From NCBI RefSeq assembly GCF_900109465.1, contig NZ_FOAZ01000019.1:62001-126000 (forward strand): a DNA stretch of 64,000 bases, in the 5' to 3' direction. Below are positions 35,607 to 44,123 of this stretch, one piece after another; position 1 is the stretch's first letter, and each line of letters starts with the position of its first letter. The position numbers and the translations under genes were made by a program. The notes beneath the pieces are model-generated. The model saw only the letters and a program-made list of their open reading frames with translations, searched no databases and was not told the origin of the DNA. The stretch is from Streptacidiphilus jiangxiensis (GTDB lineage Bacteria; Actinomycetota; Actinomycetes; Streptomycetales; Streptomycetaceae).

Positions 35607-35709
35607 AGGGGCGCGAGGAACTGCGCGACCAGCCACCGTGTGCGAATGGTCCTGCGCATTGAGGACCATCTGCTCATCGGTGGCCGGTCGCGCAGTTCCT
35701 CGCGCCCCT
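35607..35709. repeat. Intergenic inverted repeat, copy E (short type)
   Basis: AGGGGCGCGAGGAACTGCGC and its complement GCGCAGTTCCTCGCGCCCCT bound it, with inner arms around ATGGTCCTGCGCATTGAGGACCAT. It starts 14 bp after the cyp125 stop and precedes the MFS gene. Confidence 0.9.
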
Positions 35710-35772
35710 GAGGTCTCACTCGTTCAGCCTCTCCAGCACGCCTGACCCGAGCGTGCGGGGTTTGCTGGGTGC

Positions 35773-37800
35773 ATGGCCCAGCAGCAGGCGGTTGACGTGC
35801 GTCCGGAGGACCAGCCACCCGTGCCGGAGAGCGCGCGGAGGGTGCGGCTGGTGTTCCTCGGGGTCATGCTCGGCATGTTCCTCGCGGCGCTGGACCAGAC
35901 GATCGTCTCCACCGCGCTGCCGACCATCGTCGGCGACCTCGGCGGCGCGAACCACCTGTCGTGGGTCGTCACCGCGTACATGCTGGCCGCCACCGCGACC
36001 ACCCCGCTCTGGGGCAAGCTCGGCGACCTCTTCGGACGCAAGCACATCTTCATCATCTGCATCGTCATCTTCCTGATCGGCTCGGCGCTGTGCGGCCAGT
36101 CCCGCAACATGACCGAGCTGATCGCCTTCCGGGCCATCCAGGGGCTCGGCGGCGGCGGGCTGATGGTGCTGGCGATGGCGGTGATCGCCGACGTCGTGCC
36201 GCCGCGCGAGCGCGGGCGGTACCAGGGGGTGATCGGGGCCGTCTTCGGCGTCTCCTCGGTGGTCGGCCCGCTGCTGGGCGGCTTCCTGGTGGACAACCTC
36301 AACTGGCGCTGGGTCTTCTACGTCAACCTGCCGGTCGGCGCGGTCGCGCTCTTCGTCATCGCCACCGCCCTGCACGCCAAGCGGCCGGAGAGCCGGCCGA
36401 AGATCGACTACCTGGGCACGCTGCTGCTCGCGGCCGCCTCGACCTGTCTGGTGCTGATCACCAGCCTCGGTGGGACGACCTGGGCGTGGAACTCCGTCGC
36501 GGTGTGGGGCTGCGGAATCGGCGCCGTGCTGCTGATCGTCGCGTTCGTCTTCTGGGAGCGGCGTGCGCCGGAGCCGGTGATGCCGCTGCGGCTGTTCCGC
36601 AACCGGATCTTCACGGTCTGCTCGGGCATGGGCTTCATCATCGGCCTGTGCATGTTCGGGGCACTGTCGTACATCCCGCTCTACATGCAGGTGGTCAACG
36701 GCAACTCGCCGACCGAGTCCGGGCTGCGGCTGCTGCCGCTGATGGCGGGCGTGCTGATCACCTCGATCGGCACCGGACAGCTGATCTCCAAGACCGGCCG
36801 CTACAAGATCTACCCGATTATCGGCACCGCGCTGACCTGCGTCGCCCTCGTGCTGCTGGCCCAGGTCGACGAGAAGACCAGCTCCACCGTGATGGGCGTC
36901 TACATGCTCATCCTCGGCCTCGGGCTGGGCCTGGTGATGCAGGTGCTGATCATCGCGGTGCAGAACTCCGCCGACTTCGCCGACCTCGGCACGGCGACCT
37001 CCGGCGTCACCTACTTCCGGTCCATCGGCGGCTCGTTCGGTGCGTCGATCTTCGGCACGGTGCTGAACAACCAGCTGAAGACGAAGATCACCGCCGCCGA
37101 GCAGGACGGGACGCTCTCGCCGCACTTCCCGACCGAACAGGTGCTGGCCGACCCGACCAGCGTGCACAAGGCGCCGCCGGCGCTCAAGCCGCTGCTGGAC
37201 CCGTTCCTGCATCTCTTCGCGGTGTCGCTGCAGACGGTGTACCTGGTCGCGGCCGGCATCACGGTCCTGGCCTTCATCCTGTCGCTGTTCCTGCGGGAGG
37301 TCCCGCTGCGCGCGGCGACGCGCGCGAGCCAGGGTGAGGCGGCCGGCCCGCCCGCGTTCCGCAGCTCGGCGGAGGAGATCGAAGGCATGATCACCCGGCT
37401 GTCCAGCCGGGAGAACATCTGGGAGCGCTACGGCCGCGCCATCGACCGGTCCGGCATCGACATCTCCGTCCCGCAGGCCTACGGCCTCTTCCGGCTCCAC
37501 CACGCGGGGCCGATCACCGAGGAACAGATCTGCCAACGGCTGAAGATCACTTCGGACGAGATCCGCCCGAAACTGGACGCCATGGTCGCTTCCGGACGCG
37601 TCCAACGCGACGACGCAGGTGTGCTGACTGTGACTCCGGCCGGACAGGACGTCATCCATCGCCTCTCGGAGGCCCGGCTGACCCAGCTCCGCGACAAGCT
37701 GGAGGGCTACTCGCCCGAGCAGCACGCCGAACTCCTGGCCATGCTGCGCACCTTGGCGGACGATTCGCTGGAGGCGCCGGGCCGGGTGCTGTCGGACTGA
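35773..37800 (+). CDS. DHA2-type MFS exporter with C-terminal winged-helix domain
   Basis: 675 residues. Residues 1-510 form a 14-helix DHA2/EmrB-type transporter, with LDQTIVSTALPTIVGDLGG in helix 1, the loop 2-3 motif GKLGDLFGRKH and the helix 5 motif (VIGAVFGVSSVVGPLLGG). A C-terminal cytoplasmic part (about 530-675) looks like a MarR-type winged helix, for example GLFRLHHAGPITEEQICQRL, then RLKITSDEIRPKLDAMVASG and a wing at VQRDDAGVLTVTPAG. It should export drugs or metabolites by proton antiport. The fused domain could sense a ligand or bind DNA at the membrane; its function is not known to me. The ATG at 35773 directly follows the repeat E region. Confidence 0.88.
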   Translation: MAQQQAVDVRPEDQPPVPESARRVRLVFLGVMLGMFLAALDQTIVSTALPTIVGDLGGANHLSWVVTAYMLAATATTPLWGKLGDLFGRKHIFIICIVIFLIGSALCGQSRNMTELIAFRAIQGLGGGGLMVLAMAVIADVVPPRERGRYQGVIGAVFGVSSVVGPLLGGFLVDNLNWRWVFYVNLPVGAVALFVIATALHAKRPESRPKIDYLGTLLLAAASTCLVLITSLGGTTWAWNSVAVWGCGIGAVLLIVAFVFWERRAPEPVMPLRLFRNRIFTVCSGMGFIIGLCMFGALSYIPLYMQVVNGNSPTESGLRLLPLMAGVLITSIGTGQLISKTGRYKIYPIIGTALTCVALVLLAQVDEKTSSTVMGVYMLILGLGLGLVMQVLIIAVQNSADFADLGTATSGVTYFRSIGGSFGASIFGTVLNNQLKTKITAAEQDGTLSPHFPTEQVLADPTSVHKAPPALKPLLDPFLHLFAVSLQTVYLVAAGITVLAFILSLFLREVPLRAATRASQGEAAGPPAFRSSAEEIEGMITRLSSRENIWERYGRAIDRSGIDISVPQAYGLFRLHHAGPITEEQICQRLKITSDEIRPKLDAMVASGRVQRDDAGVLTVTPAGQDVIHRLSEARLTQLRDKLEGYSPEQHAELLAMLRTLADDSLEAPGRVLSD

Positions 37801-37919
37801 CCACGACCGCTCGATCAGTAGGCGATCGACTGTTCGTCCGTTCGCATCGATGCTGCATAATCGCCCCCGATCGACGCACCGCGGATGTGCGCCGGCACGT
37901 GCCCGGATCAGGGGGAATG

Positions 37920-38894
37920 ATGGCGTTTCCGCCAGTGGACGGAGACGGCAGAGCCGTCGGCCACAGCGACGGGAGCAACGACGAGACGACGGTGCTCCCG
38001 CCGATCGACGGCGACCCGGCACTCGTCCGCCCCTACGTGCGCGCGGCCGAACCGGAGGCACCCCGGCCAGAGGCACCGCAGGCGCCGCAGCCGGAGGCGC
38101 AGCGGCTGCAAGCCCCGCACGAGCAGCCGCAGTCGGCTCCGTGGAGCCAGGACGCCATGGCCACCACGGTGCTGCCGCCGGTGCCGGCCGCCGCTTCCAC
38201 CCCCATGGCCGGGGCGACCCCGCCTGCTGCGCCCTACCCGGGCCAGGAGGCTCCGCCGCGGCGGGCCCAGGCCCGCCGGACCGCCGCGGCGTCGGCCGGG
38301 CCGAAGCGCGGCAAGGTGCTGGCACTGACGGGCGGAGCGGTCGCGCTGGTCCTGATCGGCACGGGCGCGGCGCTGCTGACCCGGCCGTCCGCGGCCCCTT
38401 CGGTGGCCCAGTCGGCGCCGAACACGGAGGTCGTACCGTCCTCCCCGAGCGGCTCCGCGAGCCCGACGCCGTCCCCGTCCCCCAGCGCGAGGCCGAGCCA
38501 CTCGGCCCGACCGAGCGCGTCGCGCACCGCCCTGCCGTCACCGACCCGCCGGACCACCCCGAGCGCGACCCGCGCCGCCACACCCACCAGCACCGGCAGC
38601 AGCACGGGCGGCAACGGCAACGGCACGGGCGCGGGAGGCAACGGCGGCAGCGGCTCCTCGGGCAGCCTCGGCCCCGGCTCGACCGGCCAGGCCGTGGTCG
38701 AGCTCCAGCAGGACCTGCGCGCGCTGCACATCGACCACCACCTGCAGCCGACGGGCGTCTACGACCAGCAGACGGCCCAGGACGTGATCATGTTCCAGGC
38801 CTGCGAGAACGTCACGGACGACCCGGCCGGGGTCTTCGGTCCGGCCACCCAGGCGGCGATGCAGGACGCCCTCGCGAACGGACTGAGCTGCTGA
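37920..38894 (+). CDS. Membrane-anchored peptidoglycan-binding protein
   Basis: 324 residues. An N-terminal Pro/Ala-rich cytoplasmic part contains ETTVLPPIDGD and a similar TTVLPPV, echoing the ETAVLPPVP in the Pro-rich protein at 5241. A transmembrane helix (about VLALTGGAVALVLIGTGAAL) and a Ser/Thr/Gly-rich linker follow. The C-terminal PG_binding_1 domain reads TGQAVVELQQDLRALHID through to GVFGPATQAAMQDAL. It should tether to the cell wall from the membrane. The second of two adjacent ATGs is taken as start (GGGGG 4 bp upstream). Confidence 0.8.
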   Translation: MAFPPVDGDGRAVGHSDGSNDETTVLPPIDGDPALVRPYVRAAEPEAPRPEAPQAPQPEAQRLQAPHEQPQSAPWSQDAMATTVLPPVPAAASTPMAGATPPAAPYPGQEAPPRRAQARRTAAASAGPKRGKVLALTGGAVALVLIGTGAALLTRPSAAPSVAQSAPNTEVVPSSPSGSASPTPSPSPSARPSHSARPSASRTALPSPTRRTTPSATRAATPTSTGSSTGGNGNGTGAGGNGGSGSSGSLGPGSTGQAVVELQQDLRALHIDHHLQPTGVYDQQTAQDVIMFQACENVTDDPAGVFGPATQAAMQDALANGLSC

Positions 38895-38896
38895 AC

Positions 38897-38941
38897 GGAC
38901 CTCGCCGCTGAACTGCTGAGCCGCTGAACGGCGGCGGGTCC
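38897..38941. terminator. Stem-loop between convergent genes
   Basis: GGACC-T-CGCCGC pairs with GCGGCG-GGTCC across a 22-nt loop, with one bulged T. It starts 2 bp after the stop of the peptidoglycan-binding protein gene and ends 6 bp before the stop of the convergent GDT1-type gene. It could end both transcripts, although no T-run follows. Confidence 0.5.
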
Positions 38942-38947
38942 GGGCGG

Positions 38948-39535
38948 TCAGCCGGTGATCGCGCCGACGATGCTGATGGCGGCCAGGACCAGCATGATCA
39001 CCGCCGCGACCCGCTGGATGACGCGCAGCGGAACGTGCTCCATCAGCTTCTGGCCACCCAGGATGGCCAGCCCGCCGACCGCGCAGAGGGCCAGCCAGGA
39101 GCCGAGGCCGACGGCGAGCCAGTCGCCGTACTTCGCGGCGAGGTTCGCCGTCGCGATCTGGGTCAGGTCGCCGAACTCCGCGATCGCGATCACCGCGAAG
39201 CTCGCGCCGGCCACGCGCCAGAAGCTCCCGGACTTCGGGTCGCGGCCCTCCGTCTCGTCCTCCTCCTCGTCCTTGTGGAGCAGCAGCATCAGCGCGCCGA
39301 CCACGAAGAGGCCGCCGACCACCGCCTCCAGGGCGCGGTGCGGGAGCAACGCCAGCAGCCGGCCGGCCACGAGGGCGAGGCCGACCTGCACGGCCATGGC
39401 GGCGGCGACGCCCGCGAAGACGTAGGAGGAGCGGTAGCGGGTGCCGAGCACCAGGCTGGCCAGGGCGGTCTTGTCGGGGAGTTCGGCCAGGAAGATGACG
39501 CCGAACGTGATGCCGAAGATGGCGAAGCTGCTCAC
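38948..39535 (-). CDS. TMEM165/GDT1 (UPF0016) family cation transporter
   Basis: 195 residues, six predicted transmembrane helices in two repeats. Each has the conserved acidic motif: AELPDKT near residue 15 and AEFGDLT near residue 120, with a charged cytoplasmic loop (KDEEEDETEGRD) between. The family exports or moves Mn2+/Ca2+ in exchange for H+. The GTG at 39535 follows GAGGACCACCCTTCC. The 200-nt leader contains a yybP-ykoY-type element, which supports manganese export as the role. Confidence 0.88.
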   Translation of the reverse strand: MSSFAIFGITFGVIFLAELPDKTALASLVLGTRYRSSYVFAGVAAAMAVQVGLALVAGRLLALLPHRALEAVVGGLFVVGALMLLLHKDEEEDETEGRDPKSGSFWRVAGASFAVIAIAEFGDLTQIATANLAAKYGDWLAVGLGSWLALCAVGGLAILGGQKLMEHVPLRVIQRVAAVIMLVLAAISIVGAITG

Positions 39536-39623
39536 GGAAGGGTGGTCCTCAGGATCGGGTGGTGCCGGCCTCGGAGCCCACGACCTCGGGGACGCTTCGG
39601 CGCGGCAGCGTACGGACTGCTGC

Positions 39624-39738
39624 GGCCGAAGGTCTCGCCGACGCGGACCGCTGCTGCGGACCACGCCCCGGGCGCCGGGCGGGCCGCGAGGCCTGCCAGT
39701 ATGTCGACGGTCCGGTGGGGGGCTACTCCCCTTCGATC
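39624..39738 (-). promoter_or_regulatory. yybP-ykoY-type manganese riboswitch
   Basis: Read on the minus strand the leader contains GAAGGGGAGTAGCC, then ACCGTCGACATACTGGCAGG and, after a long variable GC-rich stem, GGCGAGACCTTCGGCC. These are the three conserved elements of the Mn2+-sensing yybP-ykoY RNA (the GGGGAGUA loop, the central CGUCGACAU-type segment and the GCGAGACCUU loop), and the GAAGG and CCTTC ends pair as P1. It precedes a TMEM165/GDT1 gene, a usual target. The 90 nt before the gene would be the expression platform. Confidence 0.8.
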
Positions 39739-39744
39739 ACCCTG

Positions 39745-39750
39745 ATTCTA
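39745..39750 (-). promoter_or_regulatory. Putative -10 box of the riboswitch promoter
   Basis: TAGAAT on the minus strand lies about 10 bp before the first bases of the aptamer, as expected if transcription starts at the riboswitch. No clear -35 hexamer is seen. Confidence 0.45.
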
Positions 39751-39921
39751 CCCGAGGAACACCCGGGGGTCGGCCGACCATCCGATCAGCCCACCGCTTC
39801 GTCCCTCCTTCGACGGATTCACTCGACCGTGTAGTCCGAATGGGAACGGGTGTGCGCTCCACGGCGTCCTGGGATGCGTAAGCTCTGCGTAAATTCCAGC
39901 TGTTCTCGGGGGAATGCCGCC

Positions 39922-40326
39922 ATGCCGAACCGCTCCGTCCGCCGCGCGCGCACCGTCGCGCTCACCGGGCTCACCGCCGCCGTGCTCAGCGCCACGTTGC
40001 TCAGCGGCACCGCCTACGCCAAGTCCGGCACCTACGTGGTCGTGGGCGCGCGAGCGCTGCGGATAGGGCAGAGCGTGCAGGTGACCGCCTACGGCGGGGA
40101 CGACTCGGCCCGCTACACCTACGCCTGCCTGGACGAGCGGGTCGGCAACGGCGGCTGGTTCGCACTGGGCTGCTCCGGGCAGCCATGGGCGTCGTACGGG
40201 CGCACGGTGCGGGCGAGCTCCTTCGGGCGGATCCAGTTCCGCGCACGACTCCTGGCCAGGAACAGCCCGCACGGCTCCGCCTGGCTGGACCGGATCTCCA
40301 ACCCCGTCGACGTGGTGGTGCACTGA
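39922..40326 (+). CDS. Small secreted protein of unknown function
   Basis: 134 residues. A Sec signal peptide (RRARTVALTGLTAAVLSATL, then cleavage near AYA-KS) is followed by about 100 residues that look like a small beta-rich domain, with two Cys (YACLDERVG and LGCSGQ) likely forming a disulfide. Its content of G/R/V and aromatic residues (SGTYVVVGARALRIGQSVQV) suggests an Ig-like fold. The ATG at 39922 is chosen because GGGGGA lies 8 bp upstream and the signal peptide starts there. No family recognised. Confidence 0.7.
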   Translation: MPNRSVRRARTVALTGLTAAVLSATLLSGTAYAKSGTYVVVGARALRIGQSVQVTAYGGDDSARYTYACLDERVGNGGWFALGCSGQPWASYGRTVRASSFGRIQFRARLLARNSPHGSAWLDRISNPVDVVVH

Positions 40327-40401
40327 CCGCGGCACCTCCGGTGACCGGGCAGGTGGCGAGGCGCTCTCGACAAGGCAGCGCGGCCGGGCAACGGTAGCCG
40401 C

Positions 40402-41394
40402 ATGGACTACACCTCGCTGGGCCGCACCGGCCTGTCCGTCTCCCGACTCTGCCTGGGCACGATGAACTTCGGCCCGCACACCGAGGAGACCCCGGCACAC
40501 GCGATCATGGACGCCGCCCTCGACCGGGGCGTCAACTTCTTCGACACCGCGAACGTCTACGGGTGGGGCGAGAACAAGGGCCGCACCGAGGAGATCGTCG
40601 GCAGCTGGTTCGCCCAGGGCGGCGGTCGCCGCGAGCGGACCGTGCTCGCCACCAAGCTCTACGGCGACATGCCGGTTCCCGGCGCTCCCGCCGGCTGGCC
40701 CAACGCGGGCAAGCTGTCGGCGCTGAACATCCGCCGGGCCTGCGACGCGAGCCTGAAGCGGCTCGGCACCGACCACATCGACCTCTACCAGATGCACCAC
40801 GTCGACCGGGCCACACCCTGGGACGAGATCTGGCAGGCGACGGAGGTCCTGGTCCAGCAGGGCAAGGTCCTCTACGTGGGCAGCAGCAACTTCGCCGGCT
40901 GGCACATCGCCACCGCGCAGGGCGCGGCCGCGCGGCGGAACAACGTCGGCCTGGTCGCCGAGCAGTCGCTCTACAACCTGATGGCGCGGACGGTGGAGCT
41001 GGAGGTGCTGCCGGCCGCGCAGCACCACGGCCTCGGCGTGATCCCCTGGTCGCCGCTGCAGGGCGGGTTGCTGGGCGGGGCGCTGCGCAAGGCCGCGAAC
41101 GAGGGCGGTGTGCGCGGCGCGGAGCGGCTGAAGAACCTGGACCAGGCGCGGCTCGCCCAGCTCCAGGAGTGGGAGGACCTCTGCGACAAGCTCGGCGCGG
41201 AGCCGGGCACGGTCGCGCTCGCGTGGCTGCTGCACCAGCCGGCCGTGACGGCACCGATCATCGGCCCGCGCACGGCCGAGCAGCTCGACACCGCCCTCGC
41301 GGCGCTCGACCTGGAGCTGACCCCGGAGACGCTGACCGAGCTCGACCGGATCTTCCCCGGGCACAAGGCCGCGCCCGAGGACTACGCCTGGTAG
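40402..41394 (+). CDS. Aldo/keto reductase
   Basis: 330 residues, full-length AKR barrel of the YajO/AKR11-12-like group. Catalytic residues are Asp50 region in FFDTANVYG (Asp and Tyr), Lys in ATKLYG, and His in YQMHHVD. NADPH-binding segments SNFAGW and PIIGPRTAEQLD are present. It reduces aldehydes or ketones; substrate unknown. Likely monocistronic, followed 48 bp later by the DUF1697 gene. Confidence 0.88.
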   Translation: MDYTSLGRTGLSVSRLCLGTMNFGPHTEETPAHAIMDAALDRGVNFFDTANVYGWGENKGRTEEIVGSWFAQGGGRRERTVLATKLYGDMPVPGAPAGWPNAGKLSALNIRRACDASLKRLGTDHIDLYQMHHVDRATPWDEIWQATEVLVQQGKVLYVGSSNFAGWHIATAQGAAARRNNVGLVAEQSLYNLMARTVELEVLPAAQHHGLGVIPWSPLQGGLLGGALRKAANEGGVRGAERLKNLDQARLAQLQEWEDLCDKLGAEPGTVALAWLLHQPAVTAPIIGPRTAEQLDTALAALDLELTPETLTELDRIFPGHKAAPEDYAW

Positions 41395-41442
41395 GCGCGC
41401 CCGCGCCGACCGAGCGGCCACCGAGCGGCCTACGATCGGCGC

Positions 41443-41997
41443 ATGAGCGCTGAGCAGATCCCGTACGTCGCCTTCCTGCGCGCCGTGAACGTCGGCGGAC
41501 GGAAGGTCGAGATGGCCCGCCTCCGGGCCGAGCTCGACGAGCTCGGCCTGGGGCCGGTGCGGACCTACATCGCCAGTGGCAACGTCTTCTTCAGCACGGC
41601 CCGTACGGACCGCGCGCGGCTGCGCGACGAGGTCGAGCAGCGGCTCGCGGAGGCCTTCGGCTTCGAGGTGCCCACCGCCCTCTACACGCTCGGCGAGGTC
41701 GAGCAGGCCTACGCCGCCGCGCCGTTCGGCGGCATGGAGCGCGCCGAGCACGAGCGGTTCAGTCTGCTGTTCACCACCGGCGAGCTGGACCCGGCGGTCC
41801 TGCCGCAGGCCGGGAAGCGCGGCGACTGGGAGGTGGCGGGCGTCCACGGCGCCACCGCCTACGTGCTGTTCCGGGTCGTCGACGGCAAGGGCCCGGCCAA
41901 CCCCGTGCCGCTGCTGGAGAAGGCGTTCGGGGTCAGGGCCACGGGGCGCTTCCACCACACCGTGGAGAAGATCATCGCGGCGGCCCGCAAGGACTGA
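41443..41997 (+). CDS. DUF1697 family protein
   Basis: 184 residues, typical length. Family hallmarks are YVAFLRAVNVGGRKVEMARL at the start, TYIASGNVFF and the C-terminal RATGRFHHTVEKI. The function of the family is unknown; it is widespread and cytoplasmic. After the stop, the segment CGCAAGGACTGAGCG is duplicated, so the stop region itself is repeated once (41986-42015). Confidence 0.88.
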   Translation: MSAEQIPYVAFLRAVNVGGRKVEMARLRAELDELGLGPVRTYIASGNVFFSTARTDRARLRDEVEQRLAEAFGFEVPTALYTLGEVEQAYAAAPFGGMERAEHERFSLLFTTGELDPAVLPQAGKRGDWEVAGVHGATAYVLFRVVDGKGPANPVPLLEKAFGVRATGRFHHTVEKIIAAARKD

Positions 41998-42054
41998 GCG
42001 GCCGCAAGGACTGAGCGACCCGCAGGCGCTGAGCGGTCCGCGCGGGCTGACTCC

Positions 42055-42525
42055 CTACCGTTCCGGCGAGGCGTCGCCTGCCGCCTCGCCCACCGCGTCC
42101 CGGATCTTGGCCAGCAGCGTCCTCAGCTGCTCGCGTTCCGCCGTCTCCAGCGTGCCCGTCGCGACGGCGAGCGCCCGTGCGTCCTCCGCCTCCGCCTCGG
42201 CGTGGTGGCCGCGCCCGGCGTCGGTCAGGCTCAGCAGGAACGCCCTGCGGTCCTCGGGATGGCGCACCCGCTCCACCAGGCCGTCGCGTTCCAGGCCGTC
42301 GACGATCGCCGTGGTGGTGCGCGCGGCGACGCCGAGCATCTCGCTCAGGTCGCGCATGCGCAGCGGCACGCCCTCGCGGGCGAGGATGCGCAGCGCGCGC
42401 AGGCGCGCGACCGAGGCGCCGAGCGGGCGCAGCCTGCCCTCCACATAGGTGCGCAGTTCCGTCGTGGTGTCGTACAGCTCGTCCACCAGGACGTCACTGC
42501 TGCCGTGCCGCCGCTGCTTGCCCAT
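42055..42525 (-). CDS. MarR-family transcriptional regulator
   Basis: 156 residues from ATG 42525. The winged helix has LRALRILAREGVPLRMRDLS, MLGVAARTTTAIVDGLERDG (recognition helix) and RHPEDRRAFLLSLTDAG (wing). It is divergent from an MFS exporter, the classic arrangement for a repressor of a drug efflux gene. Repeated TGAGTA elements at 42555-42582 between them form the likely operator. Confidence 0.88.
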   Translation of the reverse strand: MGKQRRHGSSDVLVDELYDTTTELRTYVEGRLRPLGASVARLRALRILAREGVPLRMRDLSEMLGVAARTTTAIVDGLERDGLVERVRHPEDRRAFLLSLTDAGRGHHAEAEAEDARALAVATGTLETAEREQLRTLLAKIRDAVGEAAGDASPER

Positions 42526-42554
42526 CGCGCGCCCGTCCCTCGAAATCTGATTGG

Positions 42555-42582
42555 TGAGTACCCACATAGTGAGTATGCTCAG
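42555..42582. promoter_or_regulatory. Candidate MarR operator
   Basis: TGAGTA occurs at 42555-42560 and 42570-42575, and TGAG-TATG-CTCA (42570-42581) is an inverted repeat that ends 6 bp before the MFS start. The stretch is strikingly AT-richer than its surroundings and must also hold the promoters of both genes. Confidence 0.55.
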
Positions 42583-42587
42583 TATCT

Positions 42588-44123
42588 GTGACCGCACTGC
42601 GCCGCCAGACCGTGGCCGTACCCGTCATGTACCTCGCGTCGGTGTTCCTCGTCATTGTCGACGGTGTGATCACGACCGTGGCCCTCCCGTCCCTGGCCCG
42701 TCACTTCCACCTCTCCCCCGCCGCCCTCGACAGCGTCGTCGTGGTCTACCCCGTCTGCCTGGGCCTCATGGTGCCCGCCTCCGCGTGGCTGCTGGAGCGC
42801 TACGGCGGCCGCCGGATGCTGCTGCTCGGGCTCGCCCTGTTCACCCTCGCCTCCGCGCTGTGCGGAACGGCCCGGGACCTGCCGCAGCTGGTCGCCTTCC
42901 GCGCCGCCCAGGGGGCGGCTGCCGGGCTGCTCACGCCGGTGAGCCAAGGCCTGCTCTTTCGCACCTTCACCCAACAGGAACAGGTACGGCTCACCCGCGT
43001 CCTGATCATCCCTCAGCAGCTCGCCCCGGCGCTGGCGCCCGTGCTCGGCGGCGTGCTGGTCGACACCCTCGGCTGGCGCTGGGTCTTCCTGGTCAACCTG
43101 CCGCTCGGCCTCGCCGCCCTGGCCTTCGGGCTGGCCTTCCTCAGCGACCCCCGCGCCGACGACACCCGGTCCCGCCGCCTCGACCTGCCCGGCCTGCTGC
43201 TCAGCGCCGGCGGACTGGGCGCGCTGATGTACGGCGTCTGCGCCGGACCCGACCTGGGCTGGAGCGCGCCACCCGTCCTCGCCGGCCTGCTCGCGGGCAC
43301 CGCCCTGCTCACCGCCGCGGCGCGCCACCAGTGGCACACGCCCCAACCCGCGCTGCGGGTACGGCTGTTCGAGGACCGGATGTTCCGCCGCGCGAGCGTG
43401 CTGAACGCACTCGCACTGGTGCCGTTCCTCGGCGCGATGTTCCTCGTCCCGCTCGTCGTCCAGCAGTTGCAGGGCCGCAGCGCACTGGACTCGGGCACGG
43501 CGACGTGCACCGAGGCCGTCGGCATCCTGCTGACCGTGCAGGTCGTCGGGCGCGTCTACCACCGGGTCGGCCCCGGCCCCCTCGTCGGCGCCGGGATGCT
43601 CGGCGTCGCCGCCGTCGAGCTGTGGGCCGTCGGCGCGACCGGCGCGGGCACCGGGCTGTGGACCTTCCGTCTCGTCATGTTCCTGCTGGGCCTGGCGATG
43701 GGCGCGGTCTACCTGCCGCTCACCGCGGCCTCCCTCACCAGCCTCGAACGCGCGGACGCGGCCCAGGCCGCGACCCTCAGCACCGTCATGCGGCAGACCG
43801 CGAGCGCGCTCGCGCCCGCTGTCGTCACCGCGACCCTCGTGCTCGGCACGACGTCCTCCCGGCCCGGCGCCACCCCGCCGGCCGGCGCCTACCGGCTCGC
43901 CTTCCTCGCCCTCGGCGTCCTCGCCCTGGTGTGTGCGGCCTACGGCCTCACGCTGGGACGTCCGGACCGTCCCAGTCGAGCGTCGGTGGCAGGACGCCCT
44001 CCAGCGTCAGCAGCCAGCGCTTCACGGCCATCCCGGCCTCACCGCCCCCGAAGCCGCCCAGCCCGTCCGCGGCGACCACGCGGTGACAGGGCACCAGCAG
44101 GAAGAGCGGGTTCGACCCCATGA
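42588..44123 (+). CDS. MFS exporter (EmrB/QacA type)
   Basis: 511 residues from a GTG. About 14 helices; IVDGVITTVALPSLARHF in helix 1 has the DHA2 pattern (with G in place of the usual Q), and the loop 2-3 basic motif is LERYGGRRM. There is almost no leader between operator and GTG, so the mRNA may be leaderless. The last 55 residues (PSRASVAGRPP onward, Arg/Pro-rich) are encoded opposite the 3' end of the MGMT gene and look non-functional. The original stop may have been lost. Its exporter role and drug substrate are inferred from the divergent MarR gene. Confidence 0.82.
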   Translation: MTALRRQTVAVPVMYLASVFLVIVDGVITTVALPSLARHFHLSPAALDSVVVVYPVCLGLMVPASAWLLERYGGRRMLLLGLALFTLASALCGTARDLPQLVAFRAAQGAAAGLLTPVSQGLLFRTFTQQEQVRLTRVLIIPQQLAPALAPVLGGVLVDTLGWRWVFLVNLPLGLAALAFGLAFLSDPRADDTRSRRLDLPGLLLSAGGLGALMYGVCAGPDLGWSAPPVLAGLLAGTALLTAAARHQWHTPQPALRVRLFEDRMFRRASVLNALALVPFLGAMFLVPLVVQQLQGRSALDSGTATCTEAVGILLTVQVVGRVYHRVGPGPLVGAGMLGVAAVELWAVGATGAGTGLWTFRLVMFLLGLAMGAVYLPLTAASLTSLERADAAQAATLSTVMRQTASALAPAVVTATLVLGTTSSRPGATPPAGAYRLAFLALGVLALVCAAYGLTLGRPDRPSRASVAGRPPASAASASRPSRPHRPRSRPARPRRPRGDRAPAGRAGSTP

